Below are positions 1 through 6,387 of a stretch of DNA of 7,218 nucleotides, piece after piece (position 1 is the stretch's first letter; each line of letters starts with the position of its first letter). The notes below the pieces were generated by a model, which saw only the letters and a program-made list of their open reading frames with translations, was not told where the DNA came from and did no database searches. Position numbers and translations under genes: made by a program. This stretch comes from an uncultured Chloroflexota bacterium (GTDB lineage Bacteria; Chloroflexota; Anaerolineae; Aggregatilineales; Phototrophicaceae), in NCBI GenBank assembly GCA_937870805.1, contig CALMZT010001019.1, positions 1-7,218 on the forward strand, given 5' to 3'.

Positions 1-2145
1 ACGAAACTGCGCAGCGCAGCACAAAAGCACGCCGAAGAAATCCGCAAATCGCGCGAAAGTCGCAAAGTAGAACTCGATGCCACGATGCGCGGCTTTGAAG
101 GAACGCGCGGCGACGCACCACCTGACGCCGCAACCGCCGTCCTTCCATCCACCAAAGAACGCCCTACGGAATTAGTGTCATCGCAAACCAAAGTCAAGTC
201 GCCTGCATCGCGCGCGCCCTGGCTGCTGGTGGGTGCATTAGGGGTGATTGCGCTGGGTATCTCGGCAATCATGTTTTTGGGGCGAACTCCACCGACACCT
301 ACGCTGACGCCAACAGCGGAAACGACGGAAACCAGTGTCGCGGCAGGCGTTACGCAGCCCAGCGTTTCGACAGCAACGGAAAGTAACACGCCGACTGAGA
401 CGCAAACCCCTGGCGATACGCCGCAGCCCACGCGCACGCCTACCGCCACACGCCCACCGACGGATACGGCAACACCGGCAACGCCCGTCGTCGCTATCAG
501 CCGTGCGCTGCCTGTTTACGTGGGTCCCGGAGCAGATTTTGAGCAGCTTGCCACCTTAGAACCGGGAGAGTCGCTGGATATTGTTGCCGTCAGCGCTGAC
601 GGGGACTGGTATCAGGTGATTTTGCCCAACGGTAGACGAGGCTGGATTGCCAACACGCGCGCCATCAGCGTAGCAGGCAATTCAACAATCATTCCTGAGG
701 TGACACTAACGCCAAGTCGCACGCCAACGTCCACGCCGAGCAATACGCCCACCAACACCGCAACCTATACACTGACGCCTAGCAATACACCCACCAACAC
801 GCCCACGAATACACCCATGCCGACGGATACTTTTACGCCATCGGCGACGGCAACCAACACGCCATCGGCAACGGCGACGCCTACTCCCACCTCTACTGAC
901 ACGCCGACCAATACGCCAACGCCTACCGAGACGCCCACACCGACATTCACGCCTACACCCCTACCCGGCACGCTGCCCTTCCTCGAAACCTTTGACGATG
1001 AGAGCAGCCTCGCACAGTGGGGTGAGTTCGACAGTGAAGCGTGGCGCATCGAAGCTGATGGCGGCAACAGCTATCTGCTTGGCGAAGGTCGTGCCAGCGC
1101 GCCAATTACGGTGTTGGGTGGCGAACAGCCAGAATGGCTGACCATGCCTGACTTCGTGCTGAACTTTAAAATATATATGGAAGATGACTCGTCCGGCGCG
1201 CGCATTATCTTCCGCAGCGCGCCGCTGGAAGGTGGGCAGGCAGGCTACGAAGCATTAGAAATTTACGACGATTCGTATAACTTCAAATACTATCTCGGCG
1301 ACTCAGATGCCAGCGACGTGAACACCTTTATCAGTGCGCTCACGCCGTCAACGTCGCCGCGTATGCGCAACGTGAACTTTGTTCCCGGAGTGGGCGTGTG
1401 GCGCGCTGTGACTCTGTGGTTGCAAGGAGATCGTGTTTATGTATTTATGGATCATGTGCTGCTGTTCGCCGTCAACCTGAGCAGCCAGCGCAGTTTGCCC
1501 GGCGGCGAAATCATCCTGCAAAACATCGACCCCAACGGTGCTGTGCGCTTCGATGATTTCAGCGTCCAGCCCATTCTGCCGTACTCCAATCACTTTGAAA
1601 ACCTCCCGCTTGTGCCCTGGGAAGCAGTGGGCAGATCGGCGAGTTTTTCCATTGAGCAAGACCCGGATTCGCAGTTCAACCATTTCTTGCGCGTCACCGA
1701 TGACCGCAATGTCGGTCCGCAGAGCGTGATCGCGGAGGCTGAGCCTGTGGTCGGCAACCTTGATCTGACGTGCCGCTTGCAGGTCGCAGATGGCAGCATT
1801 CAAGCGGTGCTGCACGACGCGAACGGCAATGACCTGATTTTGAGCTTTGAGGCGGGGTCGCTGCGTGTTTTGCAGAGTGATGGCACCACAGAAGCGGAAC
1901 TCTCCGGCAACAACCCCATCACGAACTTCTTCACCTTAGGAGTCTGGTACGAAATCAGCGTATCGACCACCAGCGCTGAAGTCACGATCTATCGCACAAC
2001 GGTCAATCCCGCGCGCGAACCCAACGACTATACGTTTACGTTGAACAGCCCCATCACTCTGAACGGATTTGAACTGCGCACCGCCGATAACTCGCGCTTC
2101 GATAACCTGCTCGTGGATTACTGCTTCGTGCGAACCACTCCTTAG
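1..2145 (+). CDS. Membrane-anchored surface protein: Thr/Pro linkers, SH3b domain and two LamG-like domains (5' partial)
   Basis: The frame is open from base 1 (Thr-Lys-Leu-Arg...) to the TAG at 2143, so the gene starts upstream; the ATG at 85 is only the first internal Met. The visible 714 residues begin with a charged, helix-prone cytoplasmic stretch (1-216). One hydrophobic span follows (about 217-282, PWLLVGALGVIALGISAIMF), then a Thr/Pro-rich linker (286-492). Next comes an SH3b domain (493-678) with the typical DWYQV and GWI strands, and a second Thr/Pro linker (700-972). Two beta-sandwich domains resembling LamG/concanavalin or DUF1080 folds finish the protein (973-1575 and 1576-2142); each ends in a similar strand, FDDFSV and FDNLLV. 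The predicted topology is N-terminus inside and C-terminus outside. No catalytic residues are recognised; binding of cell-wall or extracellular polymer is an inference. The missing N-terminus could carry a cytoplasmic domain such as a kinase, which cannot be judged here. Confidence 0.85.
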   Translation, partial: TKLRSAAQKHAEEIRKSRESRKVELDATMRGFEGTRGDAPPDAATAVLPSTKERPTELVSSQTKVKSPASRAPWLLVGALGVIALGISAIMFLGRTPPTPTLTPTAETTETSVAAGVTQPSVSTATESNTPTETQTPGDTPQPTRTPTATRPPTDTATPATPVVAISRALPVYVGPGADFEQLATLEPGESLDIVAVSADGDWYQVILPNGRRGWIANTRAISVAGNSTIIPEVTLTPSRTPTSTPSNTPTNTATYTLTPSNTPTNTPTNTPMPTDTFTPSATATNTPSATATPTPTSTDTPTNTPTPTETPTPTFTPTPLPGTLPFLETFDDESSLAQWGEFDSEAWRIEADGGNSYLLGEGRASAPITVLGGEQPEWLTMPDFVLNFKIYMEDDSSGARIIFRSAPLEGGQAGYEALEIYDDSYNFKYYLGDSDASDVNTFISALTPSTSPRMRNVNFVPGVGVWRAVTLWLQGDRVYVFMDHVLLFAVNLSSQRSLPGGEIILQNIDPNGAVRFDDFSVQPILPYSNHFENLPLVPWEAVGRSASFSIEQDPDSQFNHFLRVTDDRNVGPQSVIAEAEPVVGNLDLTCRLQVADGSIQAVLHDANGNDLILSFEAGSLRVLQSDGTTEAELSGNNPITNFFTLGVWYEISVSTTSAEVTIYRTTVNPAREPNDYTFTLNSPITLNGFELRTADNSRFDNLLVDYCFVRTTP
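700..966 (+). repeat. Low-complexity Thr/Pro coding repeat (extracellular linker)
   Basis: About 90 codons of degenerate T-P-T / N-T-P units lie inside the first gene. Two internal duplications are visible. A 14-codon unit beginning SNTPTNT occurs at 739-780 and again at 781-822. An 8-codon unit beginning SATAT occurs at 841-864 and 865-888. Synonymous differences between copies show they are not fresh duplicates. Such linkers are flexible, extended spacers on bacterial surface proteins and can be targets of glycosylation. Confidence 0.85.
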
Positions 2146-2173
2146 CTCAACAATTGCAGTGATAAACCATAAA

Positions 2174-2206
2174 GGTGCAGGACATCCCTCCTGCGCCTTT
2201 TATTTT
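2174..2206 (+). terminator. Intrinsic terminator after the first surface-protein gene
   Basis: An 8-bp stem, GGTGCAGG (2174-2181) with CCTGCGCC (2190-2197), contains one G-U pair and closes an 8-nt loop. It is followed by TTTTATTTT. It lies 29 bp after the TAG of the upstream gene, so the second surface-protein gene probably has its own promoter. Confidence 0.8.
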
Positions 2207-2351
2207 GCTATTAACTATCGCACGAACGTTCGTAGGGCTGGCGTCAGGTAGGCGCATGGTTTGCGTGCTGAAACCAAACTCAATCTAATGCTAGAGTGTA
2301 AATAGTAAAAAATCTGAAAAAATCGGCGAGTCTGGCGGGGGAAATAAAGTT
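2207..2351 (+). other. Intergenic leader upstream of the lipoprotein gene
   Basis: This short spacer must hold the promoter of the lipoprotein gene, but no convincing -35/-10 pair is seen. It holds a perfect 12-bp palindrome, ACGAACGTTCGT (2222-2233), which could be an operator. An A-rich stretch lies at 2300-2322. The only Shine-Dalgarno-like match before the ATG at 2352 is GGGGGA at 2336-2341, about 10 nt upstream, which is weak. Confidence 0.4.
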
Positions 2352-4142
2352 ATGTCTCAAACAACTTCGCTCATGTGGATGCCAGTCTGTGCGTTCATCA
2401 TCCTGTTGAGTGCCTGCCAACCCACCGAAAACTCACTCATCCCGACAGGTGTGCCTGTAACGGTCAATATGCCACCGGGGGCAACCCGCCGCGTTTACAG
2501 CTTCAACGCCAACCCCGCGAACCCAACAACGCTGCTTTTCGAATCTTCCATGCCCGGCACGCCCTTCACTGCCGAAATCCTCGACAATGCGGGACAGGTA
2601 GTCGCGGTACTCAGCGGCGGTTCGATGCAACGCGCATCCCTCACCCTTGGTCCTGCCAGCGGTGTGTATCAAGTCGCCTTATCTTCCACAAATCCTGATG
2701 CGCAGGGCAGTGTACGCCTGTCCATCGTCGACGAGCCGCAAGTTGCCGCATCGACTTCTGTACAAACCACATCATCGACTGTTCAATGTACGATCACTGC
2801 CACACATCCAGGCGGCGTGAATATGCGTGTGCAACCTAGCTTGAGCGCTGCCATCATCGCCGTGATGCCGCCCGATAGTTCACTGCCCGCCGACGCACGC
2901 ACCTCGAACGGCTGGTATCGCGTGTACAGCACAGGACAAGGGGGCTGGGTTTCGAGCGACGTGGTGAGTGCTGGTGGCATGTGCGCTGATCTTCCCTTGC
3001 AGATTATCCCATCTGGTGAGCGCATCGCGGCGACATCAGGACAATTCGTCAGCGCGCTCGGCGTCAGCACCAATTACGCGCCTTATGATGCTGCGTCCTA
3101 CTACTTTGAAGTGACAGGCAACGGCGTCGGCGACTTCAGCGAATCGGTCTCTTTTCCTGATGGCGATGGTACAGACCGCGTGCTGCTGGCAATCAGCGGC
3201 TTGACCCCCGGCGATGCAGGCGCACGCCCCTTTGCGATCACGATGGTGTGTGATGGCGCAGGCGCGGAAAACCTGCGTTGGGGCGCACCTGATAACCCGG
3301 CGCTCGGCTGCGGTGATACAGCAGGCATTACCTTCTCATTGACCTATGATCGCCAACCGCTGCTGGTGGCGCTGCCTATAGGCGCGACGCAAAGCAACGT
3401 GGACTATACACTGCACGCTGCCCCAATTGCACCGGAAGACGCGCCTGTGATGGGCATGGGCATTGACCTGAATGGCGGTGGGCAGTTGGGTGATATGCTG
3501 TCCTATCCCGGCGGCGACCACAGCGACACCATCCAGATAGGCATGGTCAACCTCACCGACCAGGCACCCAACAATTACCGTGACGTGCTGGTGATGCTGG
3601 AATGCAGTGGCACGGGCGCAGAGTTCGTGCGCTGGGGTACACCCGGCGGCTCATCCTATCCCTGCGGCGGCGCGATGACGCTGCCGATGAGCAACGTCGA
3701 TAATATCAAAACCCTGATGGTGATGCTGCCCGATAACAGCAGCGAGAGCTACATCAGCTACACGCTGCGGGCGCTGCCGATTGCGCTGCCCGATACAGAG
3801 GGGTTCTCGTTTGGCTTTGACCGTGACTCTGGTGGACTGTTCAACGAAACGCTGTCGTTCCCCTTTGGCGACATGAGCGATACGCTGGTGGTGAACGTCA
3901 ATAATTTGACTGACAGCCCGCCGAACAATTACCGTAACGTACAGCTTACGCTGGTTTGTGATGGCTCAGGCATCGAGAACCTGCGCTGGGGTACGCCGGG
4001 GGATACGACGCGGCTGTGCAACATGAGTATGGAAGTACCGTTCCTGCAAGGCTTGGCAGGTCAGCCCATCGTGGTGACACTCGCGGACGCCAGCACGGCA
4101 GCGTATGTGCGCTATACACTGTACGCCATCCCTATTCCGTAA
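2352..4142 (+). CDS. Exported lipoprotein: PPC-like domain, SH3b domain, three 118-residue Cys-pair repeats
   Basis: The 596-residue product starts with a signal peptide ending in the lipobox LLSAC (Cys22), so it should be lipidated and surface-anchored. The n-region has no Lys or Arg, which is unusual, but no other ATG, GTG or TTG exists in frame back to the stop at 2292. Residues about 30-127 resemble a PPC-type beta-sandwich. Residues about 145-211 form an SH3b domain (VNMRVQPS, GWYRV, GGWVSSD) flanked by Cys146 and Cys211. Residues 250-596 are three tandem modules with the landmarks S(F/Y)P, NNYR, a (V/L/F)RWG(T/A)P-type motif and YTL. Each module has two Cys 20 residues apart (300/320, 418/438, 536/556). 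These look like disulfide-stabilised extracellular domains. No enzyme motif is visible; the module family is not one I can name. The SH3b domain links it to the neighbouring upstream surface protein. Confidence 0.88.
   Translation: MSQTTSLMWMPVCAFIILLSACQPTENSLIPTGVPVTVNMPPGATRRVYSFNANPANPTTLLFESSMPGTPFTAEILDNAGQVVAVLSGGSMQRASLTLGPASGVYQVALSSTNPDAQGSVRLSIVDEPQVAASTSVQTTSSTVQCTITATHPGGVNMRVQPSLSAAIIAVMPPDSSLPADARTSNGWYRVYSTGQGGWVSSDVVSAGGMCADLPLQIIPSGERIAATSGQFVSALGVSTNYAPYDAASYYFEVTGNGVGDFSESVSFPDGDGTDRVLLAISGLTPGDAGARPFAITMVCDGAGAENLRWGAPDNPALGCGDTAGITFSLTYDRQPLLVALPIGATQSNVDYTLHAAPIAPEDAPVMGMGIDLNGGGQLGDMLSYPGGDHSDTIQIGMVNLTDQAPNNYRDVLVMLECSGTGAEFVRWGTPGGSSYPCGGAMTLPMSNVDNIKTLMVMLPDNSSESYISYTLRALPIALPDTEGFSFGFDRDSGGLFNETLSFPFGDMSDTLVVNVNNLTDSPPNNYRNVQLTLVCDGSGIENLRWGTPGDTTRLCNMSMEVPFLQGLAGQPIVVTLADASTAAYVRYTLYAIPIP
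3099..3449 (+). repeat. Lipoprotein module, copy 1
   Basis: Encodes residues 250-366. It is the most divergent of the three copies: it lacks the NNYR motif (the aligned stretch is GARPFA) but keeps SFP, the Cys300/Cys320 pair, a LRWGAP motif and DYTL. Confidence 0.8.
3450..3803 (+). repeat. Lipoprotein module, copy 2
   Basis: Encodes residues 367-484. It carries SYP, NLTDQAPNNYR, Cys418/Cys438, VRWGTPG and SYTLRALPI. It is closest to copy 3, with identical NLTD and PNNYR motifs in the same positions. Confidence 0.85.
3804..4139 (+). repeat. Lipoprotein module, copy 3 (C-terminal)
   Basis: Encodes residues 485-596. It carries SFP, NLTDSPPNNYR, Cys536/Cys556, LRWGTPG and RYTLYAIPI. The protein ends exactly at the end of the module, so the array forms the C-terminus. 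Confidence 0.85.
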
Positions 4143-4254
4143 CTCACCTTAGGCAGTTTACCGCTCGCTCCGGGTTCAAAACCCAGAACTAGCAGAGAAT
4201 TGGTAAACCTCTCATGCAGTTTTACTTTTAGATACGGAATAAAAGACAGGTGTC
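4143..4254. other. Intergenic, 3' side of the lipoprotein gene
   Basis: Holds an inverted repeat GTTTACC (4156-4162) / GGTAAAC (4202-4208). The 39-nt interior itself contains a small GGGTT-CAA-AACCC hairpin (4172-4184). No U-tract follows either stem, so neither is a classic terminator. No coding potential is seen. Confidence 0.4.
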
Positions 4255-4311
4255 TGTAGGGGCGCACCTGCGTGTGCGCCCGCTGGATAGACACGCAGGT
4301 CTTTCCCTACA
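4255..4311. repeat. Composite intergenic element: two inverted 27-nt hairpin modules
   Basis: The left module (4255-4281, plus strand) and right module (4311-4285, minus strand) face each other across a 3-nt gap. Both start TGTAGGG and have the same hairpin loop, CTGCGT, flanked by AC and GT. They differ only in the four-nucleotide stem segments. The left stem is GGGCGCAC with GTGCGCCC, a perfect 8 bp. The right stem is GGAAAGAC with GTCTATCC, with one mismatch. The outer ends TGTAGGG/CCCTACA also pair with each other. It sits between convergent genes, where a hairpin could end transcription from both sides. It resembles REP/MITE-type dispersed repeats; no transposase is nearby. Confidence 0.75.
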
Positions 4312-4388
4312 AAGATGTTGTGAACCCTTGTAACCTTCAAACTAAATTTGATGTGATTGCCCGGCGTGTCGTCCCATGTAATTTGTAA

Positions 4389-4721
4389 TTAGAACTGATC
4401 CATGAGGATGGCGTTGCCATCGGGGTCGAGCAGTGTCGCGTGTGCCGCACCCTGCGTAGTCTCATCAGCTTCCTGCATGAAAGTGACGCCCTGTGCTTTG
4501 AGCGCTTTCTGAATGCCGCGCACATCAGTCGGATTAAACGTCAGCACATTGTTATCAAACATCCCCTGAAACAGCCCAATCTTTGCCGAGCCATTTTGCA
4601 GGATGAGCCAGTTGTCCTCTTCTTTGCCAGCAATCTCCTTGAAGCCCAGCTTTTCATAAAATGCGCGCGCCGCTTTGATGTCTTTCACCGCCAAACTCAC
4701 CGAAAATGTTCCGAGTTCCAT
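4389..4721 (-). CDS. VOC (glyoxalase/bleomycin-resistance fold) family protein
   Basis: A 110-residue protein with the vicinal-oxygen-chelate pattern: an opening strand SVSLAVKDI, then AFYEKLGF, WLILQNG, LTFNP, and the closing motif LLDPDGNAILMDQF. I chose the ATG at 4721 because AGGAG (4731-4727) lies 5 nt upstream; the GTG at 4724 would leave only 2 nt. The strand positions where metal-dependent VOC enzymes carry His and Glu hold Ser, Leu and Asp-type residues, so a classic glyoxalase I activity is not supported. Binding or sequestration of a small molecule is possible. It lies 121 bp downstream of the AraC/GyrI-type regulator on the same strand, which suggests it is regulated by or co-transcribed with that gene. 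Relatives I recall are somewhat longer, with an extra segment after LTFNP. Confidence 0.85.
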   Translation of the reverse strand: MELGTFSVSLAVKDIKAARAFYEKLGFKEIAGKEEDNWLILQNGSAKIGLFQGMFDNNVLTFNPTDVRGIQKALKAQGVTFMQEADETTQGAAHATLLDPDGNAILMDQF

Positions 4722-4842
4722 CACTACTCCTTTTTAGCCTTCAGCAAATACATTAAAGAGGTAGTTTGAGCGTCATGAATCTTCACAGTTGTCGGACACT
4801 GGAATTTGACTGAAACTGTGCACTGACAACTTTAAACTTGCC
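4722..4842 (-). promoter_or_regulatory. Spacer upstream of the VOC gene with inverted motifs
   Basis: Two inverted pairs overlap here: CACAGTT (4784-4790) with AACTGTG (4814-4820), and AGTTGTC (4787-4793) with GACAACT (4825-4831). They cannot form at the same time in one strand. The related word CTGACAATT occurs at 5766-5774, upstream of the regulator gene. An operator role is inferred. No clear -35/-10 pair was found. Confidence 0.3.
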
Positions 4843-5739
4843 CTAGAGCGCGACGACAGGCAAAGCGCATTCGATGTCAAACTGTTCCCAACCGATTTCG
4901 GCGGGCAGACGACAGTAGATTTCCATCGCGGGCAAATTATCCGGTTGGAAGCGACTGCGCGGCAGCCAATAGCGATACAAATACTGCCACGCCCGATCTT
5001 CCAGGAAAATGTCGCCTGCGCAATGAATGTAAGCGATGTGGCACGCCGGGAAACGCCATTCGCTCACGTCGCCTTCCACCTTCCAATCCTCCGGTATCGT
5101 CACGCACCAATCGAAGCGGCAGAGGTTCAGCGGCGTGATGTCAGGGTCATCCTGTGACATACCGAACAGCGTCGTCTGTGCCAAATCGCCGCGCGCCCGA
5201 TACCATTCGATGAGGCGCTCATAGCCCTTCAGGATGGGTTCGACCTGATATGAACTGAAGACGCGCACGTAAGCAAGGCGTTGGGCAGGCAGCGGACGCA
5301 AGCGCACTTCAAATTCCTTCGTCTGCTCAATTTCGCTCAAACTTTCTACAGTATAGTAGGGAAAGCCTTCGAGAACTTGACCGTTCTTGCGCTCTTTCAG
5401 CGGCGTTTGGCGATCCCACGAACGCGCGCTGATACCGAAACGTTTCTTGAAGGCGCGCGAAAAATTGGACGCCGACGCGAAGCCACAGGTGAACGCAGCG
5501 CTGGCAATGGGCATATTGGGCGAAGCCTTCAACAGCGATACGGCACGCTCTAAACGCAGGCGTGTCACGACATCGTTGAGCGTTTCACCTGTGAGCGTTT
5601 TGAAGATGCGATGAAAATGAAACGGCGAAAAATGAGCGACCTGCGCCAGCGTGTTCACCGACAGGTCATCTGTCAGATGGTCACGAATATGATTGAGGAC
5701 GAGGTTGATACGTTGAAGGTAAAGGTTATCCTGCTGCAT
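4843..5739 (-). CDS. AraC-family transcriptional regulator with GyrI-like effector domain
   Basis: The 298-residue protein has an N-terminal AraC/XylS DNA-binding domain (residues about 8-110). Its two helix-turn-helix units are at LSVNTLAQVAHFSPFHFHRI (26-45) and around IASAAFTCGFASASNFSRAF (78-97), followed by KKRFGISARSW. A linker leads to a GyrI-like (SbmC/Rob-type) small-molecule-binding domain, residues about 143-297. The late motif PAMEIYCRLP contains a Glu (273) at the position often used for ligand contact in this fold. HTH at the N-terminus and effector domain at the C-terminus is the Rob-like order. The ATG at 5739 has AAGGA (5747-5743) only 3 nt away, somewhat short spacing. It probably senses a hydrophobic or cationic compound and controls itself and the downstream VOC gene; the ligand is unknown. 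Confidence 0.92.
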   Translation of the reverse strand: MQQDNLYLQRINLVLNHIRDHLTDDLSVNTLAQVAHFSPFHFHRIFKTLTGETLNDVVTRLRLERAVSLLKASPNMPIASAAFTCGFASASNFSRAFKKRFGISARSWDRQTPLKERKNGQVLEGFPYYTVESLSEIEQTKEFEVRLRPLPAQRLAYVRVFSSYQVEPILKGYERLIEWYRARGDLAQTTLFGMSQDDPDITPLNLCRFDWCVTIPEDWKVEGDVSEWRFPACHIAYIHCAGDIFLEDRAWQYLYRYWLPRSRFQPDNLPAMEIYCRLPAEIGWEQFDIECALPVVAL

Positions 5740-5918
5740 GTGTCCTTATGCAAACAACAAAGCCGCTGACAATTGACTATCCTGAAAATAGCCTTGCAGA
5801 ATGAATGTTACGGGAGAGCACAAAGGTCTTTGTAGGGGCGCACCAACGTGTGCGCCCGCCTGATGGGTGCCTTCCGCGATACATTTTCATCGCTTTCGGT
5901 GAACAGAGTTCATGTTTA
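5740..5918. other. Intergenic between regulator start and queF end
   Basis: This stretch separates the start of the regulator from the end of queF. It should carry the regulator promoter on the minus strand, but no good -35/-10 pair is seen. It contains the word CTGACAATT (5766-5774), a 6-bp dyad ACAAAG-GT-CTTTGT (5820-5833), and a third hairpin module beginning at 5831. Confidence 0.4.
5831..5857 (+). repeat. Single hairpin module, third copy of the 27-nt unit
   Basis: It starts TGTAGGG and has the perfect 8-bp stem GGGCGCAC (5836-5843) / GTGCGCCC (5850-5857) around the loop CAACGT. The stem equals that of the left module at 4255-4281; only two loop bases differ. It shares the outer flank TCTTTGTAGGG with the right module read on the minus strand. 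No partner module lies beside it, so it is a solo or decayed copy. It lies downstream of queF and may act as a transcript-end structure. Confidence 0.75.
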
Positions 5919-6323
5919 CTACGCTGAACGGGTGTGTTCGGCGGTGACAGTGATAGCGATGCCGCCGCGCACCGAGAATTCTGCGACGACGCGGCACCAA
6001 TGCGGGTCAAGCGCCGCCACCAGATCGTCAAGGATAACGTTGGTGACATGCTCATGGAAGATGCCTTCGTTGCGGAACGACCAGACGTACAGCTTGAACG
6101 ACTTGCTTTCGACCACCTTCTCATTGGGGATGTAGTCTATCGTCAGCTTGGCGAAGTCCGGCTGTCCCGTCATCGGGCACATCGCCGTGAACTCATCCGT
6201 GTACAGGCGCACGTTGTAGCGGCGGTTGGGATGGCGGTTTGGGAACGTTTCGAGGTTACGCGAGGGCTGTGTTTTCCCTTGCCCTAGCAGGGTTAAATCC
6301 TTCAGATCTTCTGTGGTGGTCAT
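5919..6323 (-). CDS. queF: NADPH-dependent 7-cyano-7-deazaguanine (preQ0) reductase
   Basis: Reduces the nitrile of preQ0 to the amine preQ1, using two NADPH, in queuosine biosynthesis in the cytoplasm. The 134-residue product matches the short, unimodular QueF type. Seen are LETFPNRHPNRRY, EFTAMCPMTGQPDF with the nucleophile Cys49 and the proton donor Asp56, the QueF motif ESKSFKLYVW (72-81), and SFRNEGIFHE with the substrate-binding His90-Glu91. RGGI follows near the C-terminus. The reading frame is open further upstream into the tRNA gene, but that region codes nothing QueF-like. The ATG at 6323 (MTTTEDLKDLTLLGQ) fits family starts, though only a weak AGG precedes it. The ATG at 6347 is the alternative. 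The gene lies 64 bp downstream of selC on the same strand and may be on its transcript. No preQ1 riboswitch is evident in the short spacer. Confidence 0.94.
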   Translation of the reverse strand: MTTTEDLKDLTLLGQGKTQPSRNLETFPNRHPNRRYNVRLYTDEFTAMCPMTGQPDFAKLTIDYIPNEKVVESKSFKLYVWSFRNEGIFHEHVTNVILDDLVAALDPHWCRVVAEFSVRGGIAITVTAEHTRSA

Positions 6324-6387
6324 ACCTGTATTCCGATTCACTTGCATTGCGTGGGCATTGTAGTGGGCGTCGTGGGGAAGTTCAAGG

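Noticed and set aside
700..966. CRISPR-like or minisatellite array
   Set aside because: The periodicity follows the codon pattern of a Thr/Pro linker, with no constant repeat and unique spacer structure.
765..1067. Minus-strand frame encoding a Gly/Val-rich protein (VGVGVGV...)
   Set aside because: It is the antisense of the Thr/Pro codon repeats of the first gene; the repeat makes long open antisense frames by composition alone.
1348..1815. 155-codon minus-strand frame inside the first gene
   Set aside because: It lies fully antisense to the LamG-like domains, has no recognisable motif and no ribosome-binding site of note.
4440..4769. 109-codon plus-strand frame across the VOC gene
   Set aside because: It is antisense to the VOC gene, which has family motifs and a good Shine-Dalgarno sequence.
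5777..6124. Minus-strand frame overlapping queF
   Set aside because: It is a shifted reading of queF and of the adjacent repeat, Ser/Arg-rich with no motif.
6324..6387. preQ1 riboswitch before queF
   Set aside because: The 64-bp spacer shows no A-rich tail or stem with C-rich loop of the preQ1-I type, and it is very short for other classes.
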